DNA of 64,000 nt, from assembly GCF_001423265.1 (NCBI RefSeq), contig NZ_LMND01000002.1, positions 899 through 64,898 on the forward strand. The letters are read 5' to 3'. Below the pieces are notes generated by a model, which worked only from the letters and a program-made list of their open reading frames with translations, did not search any database and was not told the DNA's origin. Positions 26,326 through 32,567 of the stretch are shown piece after piece. This DNA comes from Methylobacterium sp. Leaf108 (lineage in GTDB: Bacteria; Pseudomonadota; Alphaproteobacteria; Rhizobiales; Beijerinckiaceae). Position numbers and translations under genes: made by a program. Position 1 is the stretch's first letter, and every line of letters begins with the position of its first letter.

Positions 26326-26829
26326 ATGGCCGCCAAGGAAAAGACCCTCGCCGACGCCTTCTACGAGACCCTGAAGGACGTCTATTACGCCGAGCGCCAA
26401 TCGGTGAAGGCGCTCAAGAAGTCGGCCAAGGCCGCCGAATCCGCCGACCTGCGCCAGGCCTTCGAGACCCACGCCGAGGAAAGTGCGACCCAGGTCGAGC
26501 GCCTGCAGCAGGTGTTCGAGATGATCGGCAAGTCGGCGCGGGCCAAGACCTGCGAGGCGATGCAGGGCCTCACCGCCGAGATGGAGGAGGATCTTGAGGA
26601 TTTCGCCGGCAGCCCCGCCGCCGACGCGGTGCTCGTGGGCTGCGCCCAGGCCGTGGAGCATTACGAGATCGCCCGCTACGGCACCCTCAAGACCTGGGCG
26701 ACGCAGCTCGGCTACAAGGATGCCGCCAAGCTCCTCGACCAGACCCTGCAGGAGGAGAAGCGCACCGACGAGCTCCTCACCAAGATCGCGTTGACGATCA
26801 ACGTCGAGGGCACCGCCGCCGCGGCCTGA
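26326..26829 (+). CDS. YciE/DUF892 ferritin-like stress protein
   Basis: 167 residues from ATG 26326, with GAGGA 8 nt upstream. The sequence is a four-helix DUF892 bundle: TLADAFYETLKDVYYAERQS, ADLRQAFETHAEESATQVER, then VGCAQAVEHYEIARYGTLKT and KLLDQTLQEEKRTDELLTKI. Conserved acidic and His positions (E in YYAERQ, H in ETHAEES, E/H in AVEHYEIARY, E in QEEK) match a di-iron ferritin-like site. Family members are stress-induced; the biochemical activity is not settled. A sigma-EcfG-like promoter precedes it and a strong terminator follows. Confidence 0.9.
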   Translation: MAAKEKTLADAFYETLKDVYYAERQSVKALKKSAKAAESADLRQAFETHAEESATQVERLQQVFEMIGKSARAKTCEAMQGLTAEMEEDLEDFAGSPAADAVLVGCAQAVEHYEIARYGTLKTWATQLGYKDAAKLLDQTLQEEKRTDELLTKIALTINVEGTAAAA

Positions 26830-26851
26830 TCGTCGGTATCGGTCATCCAGG

Positions 26852-26885
26852 GGGCGGGCGGCCGACGAGGCGGCCCGCCCTTTTT
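26852..26885 (+). terminator. Rho-independent terminator after DUF892 gene
   Basis: GGGCGGGC (26852-26859) pairs with GCCCGCCC (26873-26880), followed by TTTTT (26881-26885). It lies 23 nt after the stop and between convergent genes. Confidence 0.8.
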
Positions 26886-26903
26886 CCGTACGAAGGGCGG
26901 TCC

Positions 26904-27545
26904 TCAGACCCGATACTTGCCGTTGCGCTTGACCAGCACGGTGGCGCCCACCGGCACCCGCTCGTAGAGGTCGACGATGTCCTCGTTGAGCATGCGCACG
27001 CAGCCCGACGACAGCTGCTCGCCGATGCTCCAAGGCTCGTTGGTGCCGTGGATGCGGAACAGGATGTCGCGTCCGTTCTGGTGGAGGTAGAGGGCGCGGG
27101 CGCCGAGCGGATTGTCGACGCCGCCCTTGAGGGTGCGCGGCAGGTCCGGGTTGAGGGAGACCATGGTGGTGGTCGGCCGCCAATCGGGCCAAACGCCCTT
27201 GCGCCCGACGGTGGCCTGCCCCTTCCACGAGAACCCGAGCTTGCCGACCCCGACCCCGTACTGGCGCGCGGTGCCGTCCTCCTGGACGAGGGCGAGCTGC
27301 CGTGCGTCGATGTCGACCACGATGGTGCCCGGGCGCTCCGGTCCCTTGTAGCTCACGATCTGGCGGCGATACTTCGGATCGAGCCGGCCGGTGTCCACCA
27401 GGGGGACGTCGTAGGGCTTGTCCGGCATCGTGCCGGTGTACCAGGCCGCCTCGTCGGTCTGGGCCACCGTCATGGGCCCGCGCGCGTTGCAGGCGGCCAG
27501 CGGCGCGATGGCGACGAGGGCGATGAGGATCCGGCGTGTCGTCAT
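26904..27545 (-). CDS. L,D-transpeptidase lipoprotein (YkuD domain)
   Basis: 213 residues. The N-terminus MTTRRILIALVAIAPLAACN is a lipoprotein signal with lipobox LAAC (Cys at residue 19). The YkuD domain occupies about residues 75-210: GTIVVDIDARQLALVQEDG, LGARALYLHQNGRDILFRIH, catalytic SSGCVRMLNEDIVDLYERV. It should crosslink peptidoglycan or anchor envelope proteins from the periplasmic side of a membrane. Paralogue of the enzyme at 6630-7229 (same IHG-x-NEP and SSGC-x-RM core). It converges with the DUF892 gene. Confidence 0.9.
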   Translation of the reverse strand: MTTRRILIALVAIAPLAACNARGPMTVAQTDEAAWYTGTMPDKPYDVPLVDTGRLDPKYRRQIVSYKGPERPGTIVVDIDARQLALVQEDGTARQYGVGVGKLGFSWKGQATVGRKGVWPDWRPTTTMVSLNPDLPRTLKGGVDNPLGARALYLHQNGRDILFRIHGTNEPWSIGEQLSSGCVRMLNEDIVDLYERVPVGATVLVKRNGKYRV

Positions 27546-27730
27546 GGGCTCGTCCGGCGGGTGTGAGATGTCTCTTGCCCCTGACTAGCCGCTCCCCTCC
27601 CCCGGCGATGTGACTTTTGCGCCTCAGGGCCGATGGCACGGGATGGCGAGAGCAAGGCTCGCCCCTGGGCGGCAACGGGGTTATGAGCGGGGTCCGGGCG
27701 CCGCCGGACAGGGCGCCGCGAGGGCGAGCG

Positions 27731-28174
27731 ATGGCCGACACGCAGACATACCCCGTCGAACAGGCCGGCGAGGCCCTGGCCGAACTCGGGCCGGCGATCC
27801 ACCTCGACCATTGCGTCATCCACGTCACGGACTGGGAGGTGTCGACGGCGTTCTACCGCGACGTGCTTGGCGCCGAGGTGGTGCCGGCCGGGGCGAAGGT
27901 GGCCTTCCGCTTCGGCGGCGTGCAGCTCAACGTCCACGGCCCCGGCCAGCCGGGCTCGATCCTGGCCGAGAAGCCGGTGATGCCCGGCAACAGCGACCTG
28001 TGTTTCCGCTGGTCAGGTCCGATCGAGGGGGCGGTGGACCACCTCGCCCGGCACGGCGTCCCCGTCGAGCTCGGGCCGGTGGAGCGTCGCGGCGCCGCAG
28101 GCGTCGGCGTCAGCGTCTACTTTCGCGATCCCGACGGCTCCCTGATGGAGTTCATCACCTATCCGCCGGCCTGA
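27731..28174 (+). CDS. VOC superfamily (glyoxalase-like) protein
   Basis: 147 residues from ATG 27731. One vicinal-oxygen-chelate domain: IHLDHCVIHVTDWEVSTAFY, RDVLGAEVVPAG, FRFGGVQLNVHGPG and the C-terminal VYFRDPDGSLMEFITYPPA with the metal-binding Glu. The pattern H...H...E is that of metal-dependent glyoxalase/dioxygenase-fold enzymes (virulence-protein-like subfamily). The substrate is not predictable. Upstream in-frame ATGs add residues outside the fold. Confidence 0.85.
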   Translation: MADTQTYPVEQAGEALAELGPAIHLDHCVIHVTDWEVSTAFYRDVLGAEVVPAGAKVAFRFGGVQLNVHGPGQPGSILAEKPVMPGNSDLCFRWSGPIEGAVDHLARHGVPVELGPVERRGAAGVGVSVYFRDPDGSLMEFITYPPA

Positions 28175-28190
28175 CCCGCCCGCCTTTCGA

Positions 28191-28634
28191 TCACCGGCGG
28201 CTCTGGGCGAGCTGCTGGTTGGTCTGTTCCAGCCGAAGCGCCAGGTCGCGCATCACGGCGATGCTGATCTGCGGGAACTGCGCCAGCAGTTCGAGGAAGA
28301 CCGCCCGGCTGATGCGCAGGGCCATGGTGGCGGTCTCCGCCGTGACGGTGGCCGAGCGCGGCTGGTCGGCCAGGATGCCCATCTCGCCGACCAGGGCGTT
28401 CGCCCCGAGCACCGCCAGGCGGAAGGGCCCCTGCGGCCCGTCGATGCTCACCGCCGCCGAGCCGTCGAGGATCAGATAGGCGGCATCGGCCGCGTCGCCC
28501 TGGGCGAACAGACGCTGGCCTGCGTCGAAATGCACCCGTTCGCTCGTGAAGGCGAGAAGCTTGAGCCGCGACGGCTCGACCTCCCGAAAGATCGGCACCT
28601 GGCGCAGGGACAGGACCTCGGTGTCCAGGGTCAT
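28191..28634 (-). CDS. Cyclic-nucleotide-binding domain protein
   Basis: 147 residues from ATG 28634. A single cNMP-binding beta-barrel: PIFREVEPSRLKLLAFTSER, FDAGQRLFAQGDAADAAYLI, FRLAVLGANALVGEMGILAD, QPRSATVTAETATMALRIS. The phosphate-binding cassette G-E-M-x-x-L-x-x-Q-P-R-S-A is present, so a cyclic nucleotide may really bind. There is no DNA-binding helix-turn-helix; the C-terminus is a short coiled region. Possibly a stand-alone sensor. It converges with the VOC gene (16-nt gap). Confidence 0.85.
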   Translation of the reverse strand: MTLDTEVLSLRQVPIFREVEPSRLKLLAFTSERVHFDAGQRLFAQGDAADAAYLILDGSAAVSIDGPQGPFRLAVLGANALVGEMGILADQPRSATVTAETATMALRISRAVFLELLAQFPQISIAVMRDLALRLEQTNQQLAQSRR

Positions 28635-28990
28635 GGGGTAGGCGCTCCGGTGGGCTGTTCGTCTGTGCAAGGGGATGGAGAGGCACGATCAGGCGCATCC
28701 ATGCGGGTCGCCGGCCCCTTGTCCAGTCGCGACGCGACCGGCGCGGTCCGATCGGGCGTTTCCTAACCCCGTTTCGATCAGTCGGTCCGGCAAACGGCTT
28801 AGCTTGATCCGGGCCGGCGGCCGGGAAGATGTCGCGAAGTGCATCGGCCGATCGACGCCGGCTTTCTCAAGATCTGTGCTGCCTTCGGGGTCCGGTATGG
28901 TTCCGGGAAGCGCGGCCGGCTCTGGCGGGAGGAACCATCGATATCGGCGAAGGTTGTTCAGGCTGTGAGCGACATGCTGAGGAGGCACTG
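28635..28990. other. Intergenic 5' region of two divergent genes
   Basis: Carries a GGAAC-N16-GGTT site (28931-28955) for the KGG gene. No promoter for the cNMP-binding gene is recognisable and no other gene is supported. Confidence 0.45.
28931..28955 (+). promoter_or_regulatory. Candidate sigma-EcfG promoter for KGG gene
   Basis: GGAAC (28931-28935), 16 nt, GGTT (28952-28955); one mismatch to CGTT. It lies 35 nt upstream of the KGG gene start, and KGG-repeat proteins are classic stress-induced proteins. Confidence 0.6.
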
Positions 28991-29185
28991 ATGGCATCAG
29001 GAAATTCGACCTCGAAGCGAGGTTTCGCGTCGATGGATCTGGAGCGGCAGCGCGAGATCGCGAGCAAGGGCGGGCGCAGCGTCCCGGCCGAGAAGCGGTC
29101 TTTCTCGCAGGACCGTGAGTTGGCCTCGGCCGCCGGTCGCAAGGGCGGTCAGTCCACCGGCACCGGTCGTCCCGGCGACGAGTAA
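28991..29185 (+). CDS. KGG-repeat general stress protein
   Basis: 64 residues from ATG 28991, with GAGGAGG 6 nt upstream. Two KGG-type repeats are visible: KRGFASMDLERQREIASKGG and SFSQDRELASAAGRKGGQS. Such small hydrophilic Gly/Lys-rich proteins (KGG domain, related to GsiB and con-10) accumulate under desiccation, heat or starvation. The protein is probably disordered in solution. The sigma-EcfG-like promoter upstream and the nearby phyR-nepR locus support a stress role. A shared terminator separates it from the convergent gene at 29338. Confidence 0.88.
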   Translation: MASGNSTSKRGFASMDLERQREIASKGGRSVPAEKRSFSQDRELASAAGRKGGQSTGTGRPGDE

Positions 29186-29247
29186 CCGTTCCGGCGAACG
29201 GCGCAGCCTTATCGGGCGACGCCGTTCGCCAGTCGAGATGCGGAATG

Positions 29248-29284
29248 AAAAAGCCTCCATCCCACTTGGGACGGAGGCTTTTTT
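29248..29284. terminator. Bidirectional terminator
   Basis: 17-bp stem with a single mismatch (29248-29264 with 29267-29283), flanked by AAAAA on one side and TTTTTT on the other. It can stop both the KGG transcript (+) and the transcript of the convergent gene at 29338 (-). Confidence 0.85.
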
Positions 29285-29337
29285 CGATGCTCGGTTTCCC
29301 AGTAGGAATCGCGGCTCAGCAGGAACCGGAATGTCCG

Positions 29338-29691
29338 TCAAGCGATGCAGCGGCCAGGCACCATGCGGCGGGCCTCGGGGCCGGCCAACGAACTGATCGC
29401 ACCCTCGCACCCTTCCTTCATGAGCCGCCGCGGCGGCTTGGAGGAGGCTTTGTCGGTTCCAGTCCGATTCGCGGCGGGCGCGACGGATCGCCGGCCCTCC
29501 GACCGCACCACCGCCGCGACCTTGACGGTCGCAGGGGCACCGATCGTACCGGCGTCGCCGATGGCGACCCGATTGGTTTTCAGCGACGCGGCTTGCGCCC
29601 GATCGACGCCATCGCGGATCAGAGGCTGCGCGAAGAGGGCGAGGACGGCGGCCGGCCCGGCCAGCAGGAGTAGCGCACCAGACCGTAGCAT
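29338..29691 (-). CDS. Small exported hypothetical protein
   Basis: 117 residues. ATG 29691 is chosen because GGAGG lies 8 nt upstream. The N-terminus MLRSGALLLLAGPAAVLALF is a signal peptide or membrane anchor. The mature part is basic, and the C-terminus carries a conserved-looking cysteine motif EGCEGAISSLAGPEARRMVP and GRCIA, seen (from memory) in small secreted proteins of Rhizobiales with unknown function. Two Cys could form a disulfide. A GGAAC-N16-TGTT site upstream suggests stress induction. Confidence 0.7.
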   Translation of the reverse strand: MLRSGALLLLAGPAAVLALFAQPLIRDGVDRAQAASLKTNRVAIGDAGTIGAPATVKVAAVVRSEGRRSVAPAANRTGTDKASSKPPRRLMKEGCEGAISSLAGPEARRMVPGRCIA

Positions 29692-29741
29692 CGTCGCAGC
29701 CTCCAAAAACCTGCAGGGGCAACTTGACAGGATGTCGGTGC

Positions 29742-29766
29742 AACACGCGCGCGGTTGTTCGGTTCC
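29742..29766 (-). promoter_or_regulatory. Candidate sigma-EcfG promoter, exported protein
   Basis: Minus strand GGAAC-N16-TGTT (one mismatch in the -10), about 50 nt upstream of the start at 29691. It is back-to-back with the exact site at 29897-29921. Confidence 0.5.
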
Positions 29767-29896
29767 TCGATTGTGCCGTGATGACGCAAAAACAGTATCC
29801 CGCCGGCAGGGGCGGGGTCAGACCTCGTTAACGGATCGTCGCCGAGATCGCGCGAATGTTGCGCAAAAACACCGCCCTTCGAAAAAGCGAGGGGGA

Positions 29897-29921
29897 GGAA
29901 CCGCCTCGGCACAGGTTCGTT
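29897..29921 (+). promoter_or_regulatory. Sigma-EcfG promoter of candidate small RNA
   Basis: Exact consensus: GGAAC at 29897-29901, 16 nt, CGTT at 29918-29921. No coding frame of note starts downstream; instead a strong intrinsic terminator ends at 30017. Predicted transcription start about 29926-29928. Confidence 0.75.
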
Positions 29922-29925
29922 ATTC

Positions 29926-30017
29926 GAGGACCCCGGCCGCCTGGTCCTCAACCGCATTCCCCTTGTGCATTGGCCGGAAACTCATCCACGGGCCGGCTTC
30001 CGCCGGCCCGTTTTTTT
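29926..30017 (+). ncRNA. Candidate sigma-EcfG-dependent small RNA (GsrN-like)
   Basis: Predicted from sequence only: an exact EcfG promoter, then a 5' hairpin (29926-29932 with 29943-29949), a largely unpaired segment 29950-29988 containing the C-rich run TTCCCCTT, then a 9-bp GC hairpin and seven T. The transcript would be about 90 nt. Established background: Caulobacter GsrN is a sigma-T (EcfG)-dependent small RNA that uses a C-rich loop to bind targets such as katG mRNA. Homology is inferred from architecture and context beside phyR-nepR, not from an alignment. No open frame here has a ribosome-binding site in the transcript. Confidence 0.6.
29989..30017 (+). terminator. Intrinsic terminator of the candidate small RNA
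   Basis: CGGGCCGGC (29989-29997), loop TTCC, GCCGGCCCG (30002-30010), then TTTTTTT (30011-30017). A textbook rho-independent terminator on the plus strand with no annotated plus-strand gene in front of it. Confidence 0.9.
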
Positions 30018-30052
30018 GTGCGTGATCGTGCGTCTTCCGGCGCATGAACGTG

Positions 30053-30084
30053 AAAAGGCCCCGGTCTCTGGACCGGGGCCTTTT
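30053..30084. terminator. Terminator downstream of phyR
   Basis: Perfect 14-bp stem (30053-30066 with 30071-30084) with A/T ends in both directions. It lies 30 nt beyond the phyR stop and would end the minus-strand phyR transcript; it could also back up the small-RNA terminator. Confidence 0.85.
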
Positions 30085-30114
30085 CTCGTCGCGGCGGTCG
30101 CTCGACGGCGTCGC

Positions 30115-30918
30115 TCAGCCGGCCTTGACGTCGCGGCGGCGGGCGCTCTGCTGGAAGAACAGGGCTTGGCTGATCACCGCGGAGACGTTGGCAGGCTGGA
30201 ACGGCTTGGCGATGAGGAAGGCCGGCTCGGGACGCTCGCCGGTCAGGAAGCGCTCCGGGTAGGCGGTGATGAAGATCACCGGCACCTCGAAGGTCTTGAG
30301 CAGGTCGTTGACCGCATCGAGGCCGGAGCTGCCGTCGGCGAGCTGGATGTCGGCCAGGATCAGGCCGGGGCGAGTCCCCTCGGACGCGATCTTGATCGCC
30401 TCCGTGCGGGTGCGCGCCACGCCGATGACGTTGTGGCCGAGGCCTTCCACCAGCGCCTCGAGGTCCATGGCGATGAGGGGCTCGTCCTCGATGATGAGGA
30501 TGTCCGTGGCCATGTCGGCGGCGAGTTCACGCCCGGCCTCGTCGACGAGGTCGCGGACCTGCGCCACGTCCACGTCGAGAATGATCGCGGCATCCTCTTC
30601 CGAGAAGCCTTCGAGGCAGGAGAGGAGGAAGGCCTGGCGCGGCAGCGGCGTGATCTGGCCGAGTCGGACCTCCGCCGGAAGGTCGTGCTGCACCTGGTCG
30701 CTCTGCCCGTTCACCGACAGGGAATTCCAGATGCGCGTAAAGACGCGGAACAGGTCGGCCTTGACGTTGGCGCTGCGTCCCAGAGTCTCCGGTTCGTTCA
30801 CCAGCGTTTCCAGCGTCGCGGCCACATAGGCGTCGCCGGCCACCTGACTGCCCGTCAAGGCCCGCGCGTAGCGGCGCAGGTACGGCAGATGCTGCACCAC
30901 GAGTTGGGCTGTCGACAT
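30115..30918 (-). CDS. phyR: General stress response regulator PhyR
   Basis: 267 residues from ATG 30918 (AAGGGG 6 nt upstream). Residues about 1-130 form a degenerate ECF-sigma-like domain (MSTAQLVVQHLPYLRRYARA, LPRQAFLLSCLEGFSEEDAA, VAQVRDLVDEAGRELA). Residues about 138-258 are a receiver with the acidic pair in DILIIEDEPLIAMDLEALVE, phosphoacceptor Asp in ILADIQLADG, the FATGUY-type VPVIFITAYPERFLTG and Lys in AKPF. When phosphorylated, the sigma-like domain sequesters the anti-sigma factor NepR and frees EcfG. Divergent from nepR; both have exact EcfG promoters, giving positive feedback. The PhyR kinase and ecfG itself are not in this window. Confidence 0.97.
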   Translation of the reverse strand: MSTAQLVVQHLPYLRRYARALTGSQVAGDAYVAATLETLVNEPETLGRSANVKADLFRVFTRIWNSLSVNGQSDQVQHDLPAEVRLGQITPLPRQAFLLSCLEGFSEEDAAIILDVDVAQVRDLVDEAGRELAADMATDILIIEDEPLIAMDLEALVEGLGHNVIGVARTRTEAIKIASEGTRPGLILADIQLADGSSGLDAVNDLLKTFEVPVIFITAYPERFLTGERPEPAFLIAKPFQPANVSAVISQALFFQQSARRRDVKAG

Positions 30919-31102
30919 TAGATCCCCTTGAGACGTTCGTTCTTCCGGCCGAGGCAGTGCTCTCGCCTGCCTCTTACCGGACAGCTTCTCCCAGGGCCGC
31001 ACCTTTTTGACGAGGCGCGACCTTTTTGCATGGCCCCTACATGATGCCATGTCCCCAGCGTCGCAAGTGATGCCCGGCGGGAACCCTTTCGGTCGCGGTC
31101 TC

Positions 31103-31128
31103 AACGCCGACGTCGATGGTCCCGTTCC
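31103..31128 (-). promoter_or_regulatory. Sigma-EcfG promoter of phyR
   Basis: Minus strand GGAAC-N17-CGTT, exact (GTTCC at 31124-31128, AACG at 31103-31106 on the plus strand). It gives phyR a leader of about 180 nt. Only 7 bp separate it from the oppositely directed nepR promoter. Confidence 0.85.
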
Positions 31129-31135
31129 AGCCGGC

Positions 31136-31160
31136 GGAACCCATCGCGAGCGGCTGCGTT
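31136..31160 (+). promoter_or_regulatory. Sigma-EcfG promoter of nepR
   Basis: GGAAC (31136-31140), 16 nt, CGTT (31157-31160), exact. Transcription would start near 31167, about 80 nt before the nepR ATG. Confidence 0.85.
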
Positions 31161-31248
31161 GCAGCTGCAGTCTCGGTATGGGTCAAGCGCTTCGTCCAGC
31201 CACAAAAACGGCGTCGCCCATCCGTCGGCTCTCAAGGGGTTCGACTGC

Positions 31249-31476
31249 ATGAACGAGGACGGGAAGGCCGACGGGCCTGGCGGTAGAGACGTGCGTAAGG
31301 AATCCGGTCGCGATTCCATAGCTCCGGGACAACTCAGCGATCACACTCAGAGACGGATCGGCCTTCACCTTCGCACGATGTACGACGCGGTCGTCCAGCA
31401 ACCGGTCCCCGATCGTTTTCGCGATCTCATCGCCAAGCTCGAAGCCGGTGAGACCGGCGCGGATGGCGGCATCTGA
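31249..31476 (+). CDS. nepR: Anti-sigma factor NepR
   Basis: 75 residues from ATG 31249, with AAGGGG about 9 nt upstream. After a charged, probably disordered N-terminus (about 35 residues) comes the NepR core IGLHLRTMYDAVVQQPVPDR and FRDLIAKLEAGE, preceded by DHTQRR. These two helices wrap around EcfG to hold it inactive, and are captured by phosphorylated PhyR. Unlike many alphaproteobacteria, no ecfG gene follows; the next 285 nt hold only a degenerate repeat and a hairpin. Confidence 0.95.
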   Translation: MNEDGKADGPGGRDVRKESGRDSIAPGQLSDHTQRRIGLHLRTMYDAVVQQPVPDRFRDLIAKLEAGETGADGGI

Positions 31477-31650
31477 AGCCAAAGCGGAGTTCGGATTCCA
31501 GGAAAGTTCGAATCGACGTTCTTCGGTTCGCGCGCAGACTGCGGCCTGACCCGAGAACGGTTTGCTCGTTGCGAAGCACCTGTCTTGCCGTGGTGCCGTG
31601 ATCGCTACGCAGAACGGATTTCAGTCATCGTCAGAGGCCTCAAGGGCCCT

Positions 31651-31690
31651 GTGATACGGTTCCTGGCCGATTCCAGCGGGAGCCGTATCC
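31651..31690. repeat. Degenerate copy of the dispersed hairpin element
   Basis: GTGATACGGTTCC (31651-31663) and CGGGAGCCGTATCC (31677-31690) correspond to the two stem arms of the element at 36396-36436; the upstream half of the element is missing. Confidence 0.6.
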
Positions 31691-31719
31691 GTCACGAGTT
31701 TCGCCATGTCATCCGGGCT

Positions 31720-31752
31720 CATCCGGGCGGTGAGGTGCTCACCGCCCGGATG
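31720..31752. terminator. 15-bp hairpin downstream of DUF1328 gene
   Basis: 31720-31734 pairs perfectly with 31738-31752 around a 3-nt loop. It lies 9 nt beyond the DUF1328 stop (minus strand). No T-run, so it may act as a stabilising 3' hairpin or weak terminator. Confidence 0.55.
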
Positions 31753-31761
31753 CTTTCGGCG

Positions 31762-31938
31762 TCAGAGGCTCGACGAACGACCGCGCAGAAGGCCCATCAC
31801 CGCCGAGATGGCGAACAGGACGATGGCCACGAAGAAAACGAGCTTGGCCGCCTCCATGGCGGTGCCTGCGATGCCGCCGAAGCCGAGCAGGGCGGCGACG
31901 AGTGCGACGACGAGAAACGTAACGGCCCAACCCAGCAT
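31762..31938 (-). CDS. DUF1328 small membrane protein
   Basis: 58 residues from ATG 31938, chosen because GAAGG sits 9 nt upstream and because family members begin ML-x-WA; a second ATG 9 nt further upstream would lie on the ribosome-binding site. Two transmembrane helices: [20 protein letters not shown] and [20 protein letters not shown], joined by [12 protein letters not shown]1328 proteins are short hairpin membrane proteins of unknown function, common in stress-related loci. An exact sigma-EcfG promoter lies 61 nt upstream, so this is very probably a member of the PhyR regulon. Confidence 0.85.
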   Translation of the reverse strand: MLGWAVTFLVVALVAALLGFGGIAGTAMEAAKLVFFVAIVLFAISAVMGLLRGRSSSL

Positions 31939-31998
31939 CGGAGTCATCCTTCAAAGACGGAACGGGTGCAGCAGGCGCTGCGACCTCTTGACATCCAT

Positions 31999-32023
31999 AA
32001 CGTCAGGTCCCGATGGCGGTTCC
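31999..32023 (-). promoter_or_regulatory. Sigma-EcfG promoter of DUF1328 gene
   Basis: Minus strand GGAAC-N16-CGTT, exact (AACG 31999-32002, GTTCC 32019-32023 on the plus strand). Confidence 0.8.
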
Positions 32024-32167
32024 TGGTTGCGGCCGTGCTTTCGTCACGTTTTCGCCACGCGGGGATTGCGGCATTGCGGGATCGACGACACACTGGCCCC
32101 GTGCGGCGCATCGCCCTTCAGGTCTGCCGTTTGGAGGTGGACGCACCACATGAGCAATCACGGAGCC

Positions 32168-32192
32168 GGAACCGAGATACCGGCGTCGCGTT
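32168..32192 (+). promoter_or_regulatory. Sigma-EcfG promoter of the 56-residue gene
   Basis: GGAAC (32168-32172), 16 nt, CGTT (32189-32192), exact. It lies 32 nt before the ATG at 32224 and is divergent from the DUF1328 promoter. Confidence 0.8.
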
Positions 32193-32223
32193 CGTCACCA
32201 GCACCTGCACTGTGGATGATGCC

Positions 32224-32394
32224 ATGACACAGCCCTCGACCCGTCCGTCCGAGACCGGCCTCGGACGCCTCATCAAGGCTTTGGATTCGGCCTCCGAGGC
32301 CCTCGTGAAGGGCCTCGACCGGATGCTGGGCGGCGCCGTGGCGACGCCGCAGCCCATTCCCGTCCGGGTGTCGCGCGGGCGTCGCATCCGTTAG
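32224..32394 (+). CDS. Small stress-cluster protein, unknown
   Basis: 56 residues: MTQPSTRPSETGLGRLIKAL, DSASEALVKGLDRMLGGAVA, then TPQPIPVRVSRGRRIR. A central amphipathic helix (about residues 13-36) is flanked by a polar N-terminus and a basic tail. Third codon positions are strongly G/C, unlike the other frames here. I recognise no family. The gene is immediately behind an exact sigma-EcfG promoter, so it is likely a stress-induced small protein. It is short enough to be missed by automated callers. Confidence 0.65.
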   Translation: MTQPSTRPSETGLGRLIKALDSASEALVKGLDRMLGGAVATPQPIPVRVSRGRRIR

Positions 32395-32567
32395 GCTGCC
32401 GCGGTCCGGATGCCCCGGCCGGGCGAAAAGGGGCGACGGTGAGCGCCACTGGCTCGCTCGACTGATGTCGATGACGGAACGCTCGGCTCGGATGGTATCC
32501 GGGCCGAAGTGCTGTTCGAGGGGTCGAAATGACCCTGGGCGGCGTGGCGCGATCGGGCGCCCGTGAA

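Noticed and set aside
31585..32223. Plus-strand frame running into the 56-residue gene
   Set aside because: Mostly antisense to the DUF1328 gene and spans two promoters; only the final 56 codons after the EcfG promoter have coding character.
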